From the NCBI GenBank assembly GCA_014382445.1, contig JACNJS010000039.1, positions 62,001 to 126,000 on the forward strand: a stretch of 64,000 nucleotides of DNA, in the 5' to 3' direction. The notes under the pieces were generated by a model. The model searched no databases. It was not told where the DNA came from and worked only from the letters and a program-made list of their open reading frames with translations. The number at the start of each line of letters is the position of its first letter. The stretch's first letter is position 1. Below, piece by piece: positions 37,219 to 46,059 of this stretch. Origin of the DNA: Bacteroidota bacterium (GTDB lineage Bacteria; Bacteroidota; Bacteroidia; Bacteroidales; F082). Position numbers and translations under genes: made by a program.

Positions 37219-37302
37219 TACTCTGTGCGGATGAAGGGACTTCCTCCTGAGGCGGATAAAATTCTCCTCCCTTAATCCTTACTCTGTGCGGATGAAGGGA
37301 CT
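37219..37302. repeat. Duplicated 3' end of tRNA-Leu (23-bp direct repeat, 61 bp apart)
   Basis: A 23-bp sequence at 37280-37302, spanning the last 16 nt of the tRNA-Leu gene and 7 nt of downstream flank, recurs exactly at 37219-37241. The 38 bp between the copies includes a GGCGGAT element. Duplication of a tRNA 3' end is the classic trace of site-specific integration, but only 61 bp separates the copies, so this is either a scar left after excision or a local duplication. See findings. Confidence 0.75.
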
Positions 37303-37368
37303 CGAACCCCCACGTCTCGCGACACTAGATCCTAAGTCTAGCGCGTCTACCAATTTCGCCACATCCGC
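37287..37368 (-). tRNA. tRNA-Leu (anticodon UAG)
   Basis: The reverse strand folds as a class II tRNA: acceptor stem GCGGATG pairing with CATCCGC, D-arm GGCGAAATTGGTAGACGC, anticodon stem CTAGA/TCTAG around loop CTTAGGA (anticodon TAG), a short variable arm (TGTCGCGAGACGT), and the T-arm GGGGGTTCGAGTCCC. The discriminator is A at 37287. The genomic sequence continues CAG, so the CCA tail is not encoded. The variable arm and G18G19-A pattern fit leucine. Confidence 0.95.
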
Positions 37369-37497
37369 TTGTAACTATCCCCAAATTTGGGGCTGCAAAT
37401 ATACTATTTATTTATTTTTAAAATTTGTTTTTTTTTATTAGGTTACAAATAACTTTATGTATTTCCTTAGTAATTTCTTTTACGAGGTACAACCTCA

Positions 37498-38853
37498 TTA
37501 TATGCCAGTTAGGGAATCTGCACGGGTGATAATTTCATCATAAAGATTTTGCATCTCAGAAAATTCCTTGTTTTTTCTCCATCTTAAAAATGTGTAATTC
37601 AAACCGATTTTAGTTCTGATAAACATGCCCCGCCACCACCATGCTATCGGTGCAGTGAGTGGAATGCTCAGTAAATATACCAGAGCTATTTTCCAGTCGT
37701 CAAAAACTAACAGCACAATTAACGACTGAATTATATAGAAAACCGGAAAGGATAATAACGAAATCACAAATTTTATTGAGCTTATAAATTGGGTGTCTTT
37801 TATTTTTTTTGACAGATTTATTGGCAACCAGTAGGATAAAAAATTATTGATAGCACCGTAAAAAAACAAAGGGAAAGTTATTGCCAATATAAGAGTGCTA
37901 ATAAAAAGACTGATTAAGCCTCTTCCTTTTTGTTCAATTATTTTGTTTGTGAAACCAAATTTATCTTTTATGCGGGCAAACTTTAAAATATGCTTTTGAT
38001 AATCGGATGCTGCAGTTGGGTTACTTTTCTCATAAAGTGAAACAAGTTTTATTGTTTGCTGGTCGATGAAAATTCTATTATGCTCTTTTTTTGCATCTAC
38101 ATTTAATTTTTGTGCCATACGGGAGCGATAAATAACACGTAACTCATTGTACAGATCGTAATTATTCTCACTTTCAATGTTAATAGTCAAGTGTTTGATA
38201 CGCTCACTTAACTGTTGTTTGATGTTATTAATGGCTACTGCGGGTTTGTTTTTATAAAGTTCAACATAATCTTTCACAGCAATTGGTTCGCCAAAGTTCA
38301 CAATAAGCGAACTTCTGTAATTTTGCTTATTATCATAATCAATCCCTACCGGTACAATATGTATGTCCAACATAAAATTATTTGCCTCTTCCGCCTGGAA
38401 AGCCATACGAGCAAATCCTTTTTTGAGGGGTTGCAGGCGTCTTAAACTTGAATGGTTTCCTTCGGGAAGAATACCCATGGCACTCCCAGAGGTAATAATA
38501 TCAATAGTTTTACGAATAATGTCTTTACTCTTTTTTATTGTATCAAAACCATCTCTTACTCGATAAATAGGAAGAAGTTTTAGAAAATATAATATACGTG
38601 CAACTACAGGTTTTTTAAAAATATCAGCACGAGCTACAAAAACGAGTTGTTTATTTACACTAAAAATCAATGCAAGTGCATCCATCAATGCATTTTGATG
38701 ATTAGGAGTAAAAATAAGTGGTTTATCATTAGGAATATTACTCTTGCCCAACACAATAAATTTCCTGTAAAATATAATGTTGTGCCAGAATCCTACCTTA
38801 ATTTTAAGCAAGTTATAACCTATCGATTTTTTCTCAATTTTAGCAAATCCCAT
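37498..38853 (-). CDS. PlsC-type acyltransferase with membrane C-terminus
   Basis: A 451-residue protein with a glycerolipid acyltransferase domain (about residues 30-215): TPNHQNALMDAL, then FKKPVVARILYFLKLLPIYR, then GILPEGNHSSLRRLQPLKKG. The first motif is HX5D instead of the HX4D of classical PlsC, and the third is PEGNHS rather than PEGTRS. The C-terminal part holds about four membrane segments (310-410), giving a larger protein than standard PlsC. It probably acylates lysophosphatidate or a related lipid; the exact acceptor is uncertain. The start codon overlaps the stop of the BASS gene (TAATG), so translation is coupled. Confidence 0.85.
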   Translation of the reverse strand: MGFAKIEKKSIGYNLLKIKVGFWHNIIFYRKFIVLGKSNIPNDKPLIFTPNHQNALMDALALIFSVNKQLVFVARADIFKKPVVARILYFLKLLPIYRVRDGFDTIKKSKDIIRKTIDIITSGSAMGILPEGNHSSLRRLQPLKKGFARMAFQAEEANNFMLDIHIVPVGIDYDNKQNYRSSLIVNFGEPIAVKDYVELYKNKPAVAINNIKQQLSERIKHLTINIESENNYDLYNELRVIYRSRMAQKLNVDAKKEHNRIFIDQQTIKLVSLYEKSNPTAASDYQKHILKFARIKDKFGFTNKIIEQKGRGLISLFISTLILAITFPLFFYGAINNFLSYWLPINLSKKIKDTQFISSIKFVISLLSFPVFYIIQSLIVLLVFDDWKIALVYLLSIPLTAPIAWWWRGMFIRTKIGLNYTFLRWRKNKEFSEMQNLYDEIITRADSLTGI

Positions 38854-39827
38854 TAATCTGTTGCTTGTTGAGTTTTTGATAATCCATACTTAAATTTGCT
38901 CCAATAACCTGCTAATAAAAGGCCGGCGAGTATATGCCAAATTCCCCACCATGCAGCGATAACAGCCATTCCACCTAATTCGAGTTCGGGCGGAAAAATT
39001 TTAGGATTAAAAATTAAAACCAAAGCAAGACCTGAGTTTTGAATACCCGTTTCAATAGCAATGGTTTTTCTGTCTTTAACAGGCCTCCTTCCAATTAGTC
39101 CCAAAAAATATCCGCTTCCAAGTGCAAGGGCGTTGTGTATTAGTACAATAAGAAAAATGTATCCGATAGCAAGTTTGAAATAATCAAAGTTTTTAATCAA
39201 TGCAAGAATTACAATTGCTGCAAATAAAATAATGGAAAAAGTTTTTATAGGCCTTACAATTTTTAATGTAAAAACGGGAAACCGGTTATTGATGAATATC
39301 CCAATTATTAAAGGTAATCCAAGAATTATCAATACTGTGTGAAACATTTGATATGCATCAATTTCCAACGGCCGTACAAGCATTTCAGGATCAGCAGCCT
39401 GATAAAAGTTAACTGATAGTTTGCCCCAGAAGGCAAAATTGAGAGGAGTAAAAAATATTGCGGCAATTGTTGCAATCGCTGTAAGGCTAACGCTTAGTGC
39501 AATGTTACCTTTTGCAAGTGATGAAATAAAGTTAGAAATATTTCCACCCGGACATGCTGCTACCAATATCATACCAAGTGCCATTGTGGGAGTTAAATAA
39601 TTATGAAGGGCAAGGGTAAGTAAAAATGTTAAAAAAGGCAGCATAAGAAATTGTGAAAAAACACCTATAACTGCTGATTTAGGATTAAGTATAAGTTTTT
39701 TAAAATGATCGATTTTAATCTCAAGTGCAACACCGAACATTACAAATGCCAGGGCAATATTTAATGCGTGAAGATTGTTTTCGCTAAAGTTTAACCTTAT
39801 TTCATCAAGTGCGTAAAGAGCATCCAT
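38853..39827 (-). CDS. Bile acid:sodium symporter (BASS) family transporter
   Basis: A sodium-coupled organic anion transporter. Start at 39827 (MDALYALDEIRLNFSENNLH; 324 residues) is favoured over 39899 because it matches the usual N-terminus of the family. Nine or so membrane segments are apparent; conserved blocks are NIALAFVMFGVALEIK, AACPGGNISNFISSLAKGN (discontinuous helix) and ETGIQNSGLALVLIFNPK. Bacterial members of this subgroup carry substrates such as pantoate, pyruvate or steroids, so the substrate cannot be specified. It is translationally coupled to the downstream acyltransferase gene. Confidence 0.9.
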   Translation of the reverse strand: MDALYALDEIRLNFSENNLHALNIALAFVMFGVALEIKIDHFKKLILNPKSAVIGVFSQFLMLPFLTFLLTLALHNYLTPTMALGMILVAACPGGNISNFISSLAKGNIALSVSLTAIATIAAIFFTPLNFAFWGKLSVNFYQAADPEMLVRPLEIDAYQMFHTVLIILGLPLIIGIFINNRFPVFTLKIVRPIKTFSIILFAAIVILALIKNFDYFKLAIGYIFLIVLIHNALALGSGYFLGLIGRRPVKDRKTIAIETGIQNSGLALVLIFNPKIFPPELELGGMAVIAAWWGIWHILAGLLLAGYWSKFKYGLSKTQQATD

Positions 39828-39997
39828 AATAATATTTTTAATACGAATAATTGGCATATATAAGAAAATAATGAATAGAAGACGTGTTTTTTGTTTCAAA
39901 AAGTGAAATAATCAACTCTATTTTTCTCAACTAACCTTCTGAATCCCTTTCTGTAAGCAGGTTTTCAACATTTAGTGTTTAACAATTATTTAAAAAT

Positions 39998-40031
39998 TTT
40001 GTTTACACCAATTGTTATGTTGCTATTTTTG
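39998..40031 (+). promoter_or_regulatory. Candidate promoter of parE
   Basis: TTTG (39998-40001) and TATTTTTG (40024-40031) are separated by 22 bp, near the Bacteroidetes spacing, and end 17 bp before the parE ATG. Confidence 0.5.
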
Positions 40032-40048
40032 CGCCAAATTGAAAAAAA

Positions 40049-41914
40049 ATGTCCGCTGAATACACTGATGATAGCATAAGGACGCTTGACTGGAAAGAAC
40101 ATATCAGGCTCAGGCCCGGTATGTATATTGGTAAGCTTGGAGATGGCAGCTCTCATGATGATGGTATTTATGTCCTTATTAAAGAAATAATTGATAATTC
40201 AATTGATGAATATGTAATGGGTCATGGTGTTACTATTGAGGTTATTATTAATGATAAAGAGGTTACTATCAGGGATTACGGGCGTGGAATGCCCCTTGGC
40301 AAGGTGAACGAATGTGTGAGTAAGATAAATACCGGTGCCAAATATGATTCAAAAGTTTTTAAGAAGGCAGTCGGGTTAAACGGTGTGGGATCGAAAGCTG
40401 TAAATGCTTTATCTTATAAATTTCGTACACAATCTATACGTGAAGGAAAAACCAAAGTTGTTGAATACGAACAAGGAAGATTGGTAGTTGACCTGCCAGT
40501 TAATAATTGCGATGAGAAACCTGGAACGATAATTACCTTTACTCCTGATGCCGAACTTTTTGGTAATTTCCATTTTCTTGTTGAATACGTCGAAGAAATG
40601 TTATGGAACTATGTTTTCCTTAATAACGGCCTTACTATTGTTTTCAACGGAACCAAAATGCAGGCAAAGAATGGTTTGTTAGATTTGCTCGAGCATAATA
40701 TTAATGGAAATGGACCATTACGATACCCCATTATTCATATAAAGGAAAATGATTTTGAGTGTGCTTTTTCGCATAGTTCGCGTTCGTACAGTGAAGAATA
40801 TTTTTCGTTTGTTAATGGTCAGCACACAACACAGGGAGGCACTCATCAAACAGCTTTTCGGGAAGCAATTGTTAAAACCGTCCGTGAGTTTTACAATAAA
40901 GACTTTGAAACCAGCGATATCCGATCGTCAATTATAGCCGCCATAAGTATTAAAGTTCAGGAACCGATATTTGAGTCGCAAACTAAAACAAAGTTGGGTT
41001 CCCAGTCCATTGAACCTGATGGGCAAGGCATTAGGAATTATATTAACGACATCGTTAAAAGAAATTTAGATAATTATCTTCACATTAATTCGGAAACTGC
41101 CGACGAGTTACTCAGGAAAATTCTCCAGTCGGAAAAGGAGCGGAAAGAAATTGCCGGTATTAAAAAACTTGCAAGAGAAAGTGTAAAAAAAGCAAGTCTG
41201 CATAATAAAAAACTTCGCGATTGCAGAGTTCATTATAATACCAACCACGAAAAACGGCTTGAATCAACATTGTTTATTACTGAAGGAGATTCTGCCAGCG
41301 GTTCTATTACTAAATCGCGTGATGTACAAACTCAGGCAGTTTTCAGCTTAAAAGGAAAGCCGTTAAACTGCTTCGGATTAAGTAAAAAAATTGTTTATCA
41401 AAATGAGGAATTTAATTTACTTCAGGCAGCTTTAAACATCGACGAAAGTATTGAAAACCTGCGCTATAATAATATTGTAATAGCTACTGATGCTGACGTT
41501 GACGGAATGCATATCAGGCTATTGTTACTTACTTTTTTCCTCCAATTTTACCCCGATCTTGTTAAAACAGGCCATGTGTATATATTGCAAACGCCTTTAT
41601 TTAGAGTACGGAATAAACGTGATACAAGATATTGTTATTCGGATGCAGAGCGCGATAAAGCAATTAAAGCTCTTCAGCCAAACACTGAGATAACCCGTTT
41701 TAAAGGACTTGGTGAAATTTCACCCTCCGAGTTTAAACATTTCATTGGAAAATCGATAAGGCTCGACCCGGTTATTCTTAGAAGGGAATCGCTAGTAAAC
41801 GAAACGCTTGCTTTTTATATGGGGAAGAATACACCTGATCGTCAGGAGTTTATCATTAATAACCTTCGCATCGAGGATGATATTGCAGATGAGGTAACCC
41901 AGAAAGTTGCATAA
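40049..41914 (+). CDS. parE: DNA topoisomerase IV subunit B
   Basis: ATPase subunit of a type IIA topoisomerase that decatenates chromosomes. The 621-residue length and lack of the GyrB insert favour ParE over GyrB. The GHKL ATPase has [28 protein letters not shown] and [15 protein letters not shown]; the transducer Lys is in QTKTKLGS; the TOPRIM domain has [10 protein letters not shown] and [12 protein letters not shown]. In many Bacteroidota the subunit A gene (parC) follows directly, but here the next gene is an antiporter, so parC must be elsewhere. Confidence 0.92.
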   Translation: MSAEYTDDSIRTLDWKEHIRLRPGMYIGKLGDGSSHDDGIYVLIKEIIDNSIDEYVMGHGVTIEVIINDKEVTIRDYGRGMPLGKVNECVSKINTGAKYDSKVFKKAVGLNGVGSKAVNALSYKFRTQSIREGKTKVVEYEQGRLVVDLPVNNCDEKPGTIITFTPDAELFGNFHFLVEYVEEMLWNYVFLNNGLTIVFNGTKMQAKNGLLDLLEHNINGNGPLRYPIIHIKENDFECAFSHSSRSYSEEYFSFVNGQHTTQGGTHQTAFREAIVKTVREFYNKDFETSDIRSSIIAAISIKVQEPIFESQTKTKLGSQSIEPDGQGIRNYINDIVKRNLDNYLHINSETADELLRKILQSEKERKEIAGIKKLARESVKKASLHNKKLRDCRVHYNTNHEKRLESTLFITEGDSASGSITKSRDVQTQAVFSLKGKPLNCFGLSKKIVYQNEEFNLLQAALNIDESIENLRYNNIVIATDADVDGMHIRLLLLTFFLQFYPDLVKTGHVYILQTPLFRVRNKRDTRYCYSDAERDKAIKALQPNTEITRFKGLGEISPSEFKHFIGKSIRLDPVILRRESLVNETLAFYMGKNTPDRQEFIINNLRIEDDIADEVTQKVA

Positions 41915-41925
41915 AGTGTGGTTCG

Positions 41926-41950
41926 ACTCCTGCCAGCGACAGGCTGGAGT
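41926..41950. repeat. Imperfect dyad after parE
   Basis: ACTCCTGCC (41926-41934) and GGCTGGAGT (41942-41950) form a 9-bp stem with one mismatch and a 7-nt loop just after the parE stop. There is no T-run; it resembles other GC-rich intergenic dyads in this window. A terminator role is possible but unproven. Confidence 0.35.
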
Positions 41951-42058
41951 GTTCAATTGCTAAATTGATTTTTAGCTCCTGATTACTGACACCTCACTCC
42001 TGATTCCTTCTTTTAGCTTTAATTTTTTAACTACATTTACATTCCTATAAATTTAACT

Positions 42059-43687
42059 ATGCTTGAACTTTGGACGATAGATGCAATATGGATTTCCGTT
42101 GCTTTTGCTTTAGGTATGCTTGCAAAGAAAGTTAATTTACCTCCGTTAATTGGTTTTTTGGCGGGAGGATTTTTTCTGAATTTTGTTGGAATTACAGAAG
42201 GTGGTATGGCACTGGATATTGTTGCCGACATTGGTGTTATGTTACTTCTTTTTACCATTGGATTAAAACTTAATGTTAAATCGCTGTTATCTAAGGAAAT
42301 TTGGTTGACAACTTCCGTACATATGATTTTGAGCGTACTACTATTTGGGTCTTTAGTGTTCATAATCAGTTGGCTTGGTTTATATTCAATTACACAAATG
42401 TCGTTAGAGAGCTCAATGCTTATAGGTTTTGCTCTTAGTTTTTCAAGTACCGTTTTCGCGGTGAAAGTTTTGGAAGATCGAGGTGAGATGAACTCGTTTC
42501 ATGGGCGAATTTCAATAGGAATACTTGTTTTGCAGGATATAATTGCTGTTGTCTTCCTGTCAGTTTCAAAAGGTATCGCACCAACGTTATGGATACTGGG
42601 CCTGCCTGTTTACCTTTTCATTATAAGATGGATTTTAATAAGGATATTAGATGTTATCGATCACGGTGAACTATTAACGCTTTTCGGATTCTTTGCTGCG
42701 TTTGTAACCGGAGCAATTGCCTTTGAAATTGTAGGCCTCAAACCTGATTTAGGAGCTTTGATAATTGGCGTGTTAATAGGTTCTCACTCACGGTCAAAAG
42801 AATTGGTAAAACAGATGCTTTCTTTTAAGGATTTTTTTCTAATTGCTTTTTTCCTGGTCATAGGAATGTCGGGATTGCCCACATTAACATCTATTTATAT
42901 TACATTGATTCTTATACTTGCTATTCCTGCAAAAGGAATTATGTTCATGTTTATACTTACAAAGTTAAACTTAAGAGCACGTACCGCCTGGCACAGCACA
43001 TTGAGTTTGGCTAACTATAGTGAGTTTGGATTAATAACCGGTGCAATTGGTGTTAAAATGGGAATTATTGATAATCAGTGGATGATAATACTGGCGATGA
43101 GCATGTCATTTTCATTTTTGCTTGCCTCACCTCTCAATGCGAAGTCGCACCGTTTGTTTGATAAGTATAAAAATATTTTAATGAAATTAAATACTAAAAA
43201 TATTCACCCCGATGATGAACCGGTTAATCTTGGAGATGCAAGAGTGGTTATTTGTGGTATGGGTCATGTTGGTCGTGCAGCTTATCATCAGCTTACATCA
43301 GATTTTGATGGCCGTGTTATTGCTATTGATTATGATAAGGATGTGGTTAGCAGATTCTCTGAATCCAACAAAAATATAGCTTGGGGTGATTCAACCGATA
43401 GCAATTTCTGGCAGTTTGTGAAAATGCCGGATGTTGAATTTATATTATTAACCATGAATGATCACGCCTCAAATCTTAATACTGCTAATGCACTTTCAAA
43501 TTGTAAGTATCGCACATTCTCAATCGGAGCCCCTGCCCATCATATTGATGAAATAACAGAACTGAAGGATGCCGGTGTTTCGTTTGTTTATAACTATTAC
43601 AGCAGGGCAGGAGTTGAGTTTGCCAATAGTTTCTTAAGTTTTATTAAGCATAGAAAGGAAGATAAAAAGCTGACATCTGCAACATAA
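42059..43687 (+). CDS. Monovalent cation:proton antiporter with TrkA-N domain (KefB-like)
   Basis: A 542-residue CPA2-family protein, exchanging K+ or Na+ for H+. The membrane domain (about 1-375) has eleven or twelve segments with LPPLIGFLAGGFFLNFVG and GFALSFSSTVFAVKVLEDRGEM. The cytoplasmic domain (about 385-510) is a TrkA-N/RCK NAD-binding fold with VVICGMGHVGRAAYHQL and IAIDYDKDVVSRF. Such domains gate the transporter with nucleotides or glutathione adducts. The C-terminal TrkA-C domain is missing. The partner KefF/G is not adjacent. Confidence 0.9.
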   Translation: MLELWTIDAIWISVAFALGMLAKKVNLPPLIGFLAGGFFLNFVGITEGGMALDIVADIGVMLLLFTIGLKLNVKSLLSKEIWLTTSVHMILSVLLFGSLVFIISWLGLYSITQMSLESSMLIGFALSFSSTVFAVKVLEDRGEMNSFHGRISIGILVLQDIIAVVFLSVSKGIAPTLWILGLPVYLFIIRWILIRILDVIDHGELLTLFGFFAAFVTGAIAFEIVGLKPDLGALIIGVLIGSHSRSKELVKQMLSFKDFFLIAFFLVIGMSGLPTLTSIYITLILILAIPAKGIMFMFILTKLNLRARTAWHSTLSLANYSEFGLITGAIGVKMGIIDNQWMIILAMSMSFSFLLASPLNAKSHRLFDKYKNILMKLNTKNIHPDDEPVNLGDARVVICGMGHVGRAAYHQLTSDFDGRVIAIDYDKDVVSRFSESNKNIAWGDSTDSNFWQFVKMPDVEFILLTMNDHASNLNTANALSNCKYRTFSIGAPAHHIDEITELKDAGVSFVYNYYSRAGVEFANSFLSFIKHRKEDKKLTSAT

Positions 43688-43741
43688 GGTTGTTTAAGAT
43701 TTTCAAAATTTCGGATTAACTAATTAGTCAAACCATAATAT

Positions 43742-44184
43742 ATGATTTCAAAAAACTTATCCCTTTACCAAAAAAGGCATATCGAGATTGTGAATAATAA
43801 AGTTGCAAAGGCGGTTATGGATTATGGATTGATTGAAAACGGAGATAAGGTACTGGTAGCTGTGAGCGGAGGAAAAGATTCGTTAGTACTACTTGATGCA
43901 TTGACTGCTTTTAGGCAATATAAATTCAAAAATTTCGAATTAGAAGCTCTTCATATTGAGATTTTGATTTAATTCGTCCACTTATTTTGCTTATAGATAA
44001 AGATGCACATGAGTTTGCCAACATTCGAAAGTTCCCTGAACAAACTGAAATCTGCCCTTATGAAAATTCTGCAAAACGAAATACTGCCAGACGGATAGTT
44101 AAGCAATTAAAAGCAATTCATCCTAAAGCCACACAAAACCTGTTCAGGTCGATGAAAAATATTGATGAGGAATATTTGCCGTAG
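43742..44184 (+). pseudogene. ttcA: TtcA-like PP-loop tRNA thiolation enzyme, internal deletion
   Basis: The N-terminal 76 codons encode a PP-loop ATPase start with VLVAVSGGKDSLVLLDAL and end at ALHIEI. The sequence then joins, in another frame, DLIRPLILLIDKDAHEFANI and a TtcA-like C-terminus (PEQTEICPYENSAKRNTARR, then NLFRSMKNIDEEYLP). In intact family members roughly 110-120 residues lie between these blocks, including the two CxxC Cys residues that bind the iron-sulfur cluster and the GHHLDD motif. All are missing, and the join is out of frame with an in-frame stop at 43970-43972. The gene is therefore inactive. It would have made 2-thiocytidine at tRNA position 32 or a related modification. 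Confidence 0.88.
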
Positions 44185-44221
44185 AGTTTTTGGTATCGCG
44201 TTTCCGGTTTAGTGTTTGAGT

Positions 44222-44246
44222 CAAAAAACAGACAGCTCAACTGTCT
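44222..44246 (-). terminator. Rho-independent terminator downstream of the cDPGS gene
   Basis: On the reverse strand AGACAG-TTGAG-CTGTCT forms a 6-bp stem with a 5-nt loop, followed directly by GTTTTTTGA. It lies about 100 bp after the stop of the reverse-strand gene at 44347. Confidence 0.65.
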
Positions 44247-44346
44247 CGCCTGAAGCTCCAATTATTCCGTAATAAAAACAAACTTCCAGAGGGGAGACGA
44301 CATGGAAGAGTGGCTCTATTTCCAAATTGATATAAAATTATAATAA

Positions 44347-45684
44347 TTAGGCAAGTCCCTGATCTGCAATAAAATCATCCAGAATACCTTCAAGACTGGG
44401 TTGACCAATCTCCTGAAGGTCATAATAAACTCTGGTTGATGGTTTATTGATTTTTACAATACGCTGCAAATCAATAGGAGTACCGATTACAACTGAATCA
44501 CATTCGGTGTTGTTGATTGATGTTTCAAGGTCTAGAAGTTGTTGCACACTATAACCCATGGCAGGTAAAAGAGTGCCAATATTCGGATAAATTTCGAATG
44601 TTTCGGCTAATTTACCAACTACAAATGGACGAGGATCAATAATTTCAGCTGCGCCAAATTTCATGGCGGCAACAGTACCTGCACCTAATTTCATTTCACC
44701 GTGTGTTAGAGTTGGGCCATCTTCCACAACCAGTACTCTTTTACCTTTAATTACTGATGGGTCGTCAACAGCAATAGGAGAAGCCGCATCAACAACAATT
44801 GCATTTGGGGCTACTTTATAAATATTCTCACGAACTGTTTGAATACCGGCGGCATCAGCGGTATCCATTTTGTTAATTATGGCAACATCGGCTAAGCGTA
44901 AAGTTACTTCTCCAGGATAATATTTTAGCTCGTGGCCCGGACGATGAGGGTCAACAACTGTTATATTAAGATCTGGTTTGTAAAATGGGAAATCATTATT
45001 TCCACCATCCCACAGTATAACATCACAACCATCAGGATCATTCTCGGCTGCTCTTACAATTGCTTCATAATCAACACCTGCATAAATAACGTTTCCGCGA
45101 ACAACGTGTGGTTCATACTCTTCCATTTCTTCAACCGTACAACTATGTTTGGCAAGGTCGTCAACTGTTGCGAAACGTTGTACTTTTTGTTTAACAAGAT
45201 CGCCATATGGCATTGGGTGCCGAACAGCAACAACCTTTAACCCTTTGGCCATTAAATATTCGATAACTTTACGCGAAGTCTGGCTTTTTCCGCAACCGGT
45301 TCTAACTGCTCCTACAGCTATAACAGGTTTAATACTTTTTACCATAGTGTCTTTAGGTCCCAGTAACATGAAGTTTGCACCAGCTGCATTAACTATCGCA
45401 CTAACACCCATTACTTTATCGTAAGTAACATCACTATATGAAAATACGCAATCGTCAACTTGTAGGTCTTTAATTAGTTCTACGAGTTCACTTTCATCAT
45501 AAATAGGGATGCCATCAGGATAAAGGTCTCCGGCAAGTTCGGCTGGATATTTTCTTCCATCAATATCAGGTATTTGAGCTGCAGTGAAAGCAACTACGTT
45601 ATAATCTTCATTATCTCGAAAATAGGTATTAAAATTATGGAAGTCCCTACCGGCCGCCCCAATAATTATTACATTTTTTTTCAT
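44347..45684 (-). CDS. Cyclic 2,3-diphosphoglycerate synthase-like GTPase
   Basis: A 445-residue protein of the cDPGS family. The N-terminal Rossmann-like part starts VIIIGAAGRDFHNFNTYFRD; a P-loop follows at residues 125-134 (GAVRTGCGKS), then VILWDGGNNDFPF and VAIINKMDTAD, a NKxD nucleotide-specificity-like motif. The archaeal enzyme makes the thermoprotectant cyclic 2,3-diphosphoglycerate from 2,3-DPG with ATP. Bacterial homologues are widespread in anaerobes but their product is not established, so I infer only a nucleotide-dependent phosphoryl transfer. The gene is monocistronic, with a terminator at 44222. Confidence 0.83.
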   Translation of the reverse strand: MKKNVIIIGAAGRDFHNFNTYFRDNEDYNVVAFTAAQIPDIDGRKYPAELAGDLYPDGIPIYDESELVELIKDLQVDDCVFSYSDVTYDKVMGVSAIVNAAGANFMLLGPKDTMVKSIKPVIAVGAVRTGCGKSQTSRKVIEYLMAKGLKVVAVRHPMPYGDLVKQKVQRFATVDDLAKHSCTVEEMEEYEPHVVRGNVIYAGVDYEAIVRAAENDPDGCDVILWDGGNNDFPFYKPDLNITVVDPHRPGHELKYYPGEVTLRLADVAIINKMDTADAAGIQTVRENIYKVAPNAIVVDAASPIAVDDPSVIKGKRVLVVEDGPTLTHGEMKLGAGTVAAMKFGAAEIIDPRPFVVGKLAETFEIYPNIGTLLPAMGYSVQQLLDLETSINNTECDSVVIGTPIDLQRIVKINKPSTRVYYDLQEIGQPSLEGILDDFIADQGLA

Positions 45685-45871
45685 ATAAATTAAGTGTTAA
45701 ATATTTATTATTATTAGTTTGAATGTTGAATAGGCAAAGTTATAATTTTTAATGATAGGGTACGGAATAATTAGTTAACATAAATCTTATTTAGACAGTT
45801 CTAAATAGAGAGAATTCATTAAGCATTAATTACATTTCTTATTTATAACCAGTATAAATTTCATAAATTAC

Positions 45872-45903
45872 TTGACAAATGTGTGTTAATAGTTCTATAT
45901 TTG
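45872..45903 (+). promoter_or_regulatory. Bacteroidetes-type promoter for the 46046-48397 genes
   Basis: TTG (45872-45874) and TATATTTG (45896-45903) are separated by exactly 21 bp, a textbook match to the -33/-7 consensus. Transcription would start near 45910, giving a leader of about 135 nt before the ATG at 46046. It is the clearest promoter in the window. The rest of 45685-46045 is AT-rich and divergent to the cDPGS gene, with no other recognised feature apart from a possible small ORF. Confidence 0.75.
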
Positions 45904-45918
45904 TACAGTTCAAAAAAT

Positions 45919-46059
45919 ATGAAGTATATTAAAAGTGAAGCTAAAAACATCATGATTAATCAAGTAGAAATATATCTAATATATCATTATTCCGTACACA
46001 TCTGTTATAGCAATAATAATAATAACAAACTTAATAATAATAGTAATGAGTATAATTAG
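45919..46059 (+). CDS. Possible leader ORF, 46 codons
   Basis: An ATG nine bp after the predicted transcription start opens a 46-codon frame, starting MKYIKSEAKNIMINQ and ending in an Asn-rich tail, whose stop lies 14 bp inside the following gene. The overlap would permit translational coupling. Base composition of the tail (AAT repeats) could equally be chance in AT-rich DNA. No resemblance to a known peptide was recognised. Confidence 0.25.
   Translation: MKYIKSEAKNIMINQVEIYLIYHYSVHICYSNNNNNKLNNNSNEYN

Noticed and set aside
37242-37279. Remaining mobile-element cargo between the tRNA duplications
   Set aside because: 38 bp is too short to hold a gene or recombination module; only a possible scar remains.
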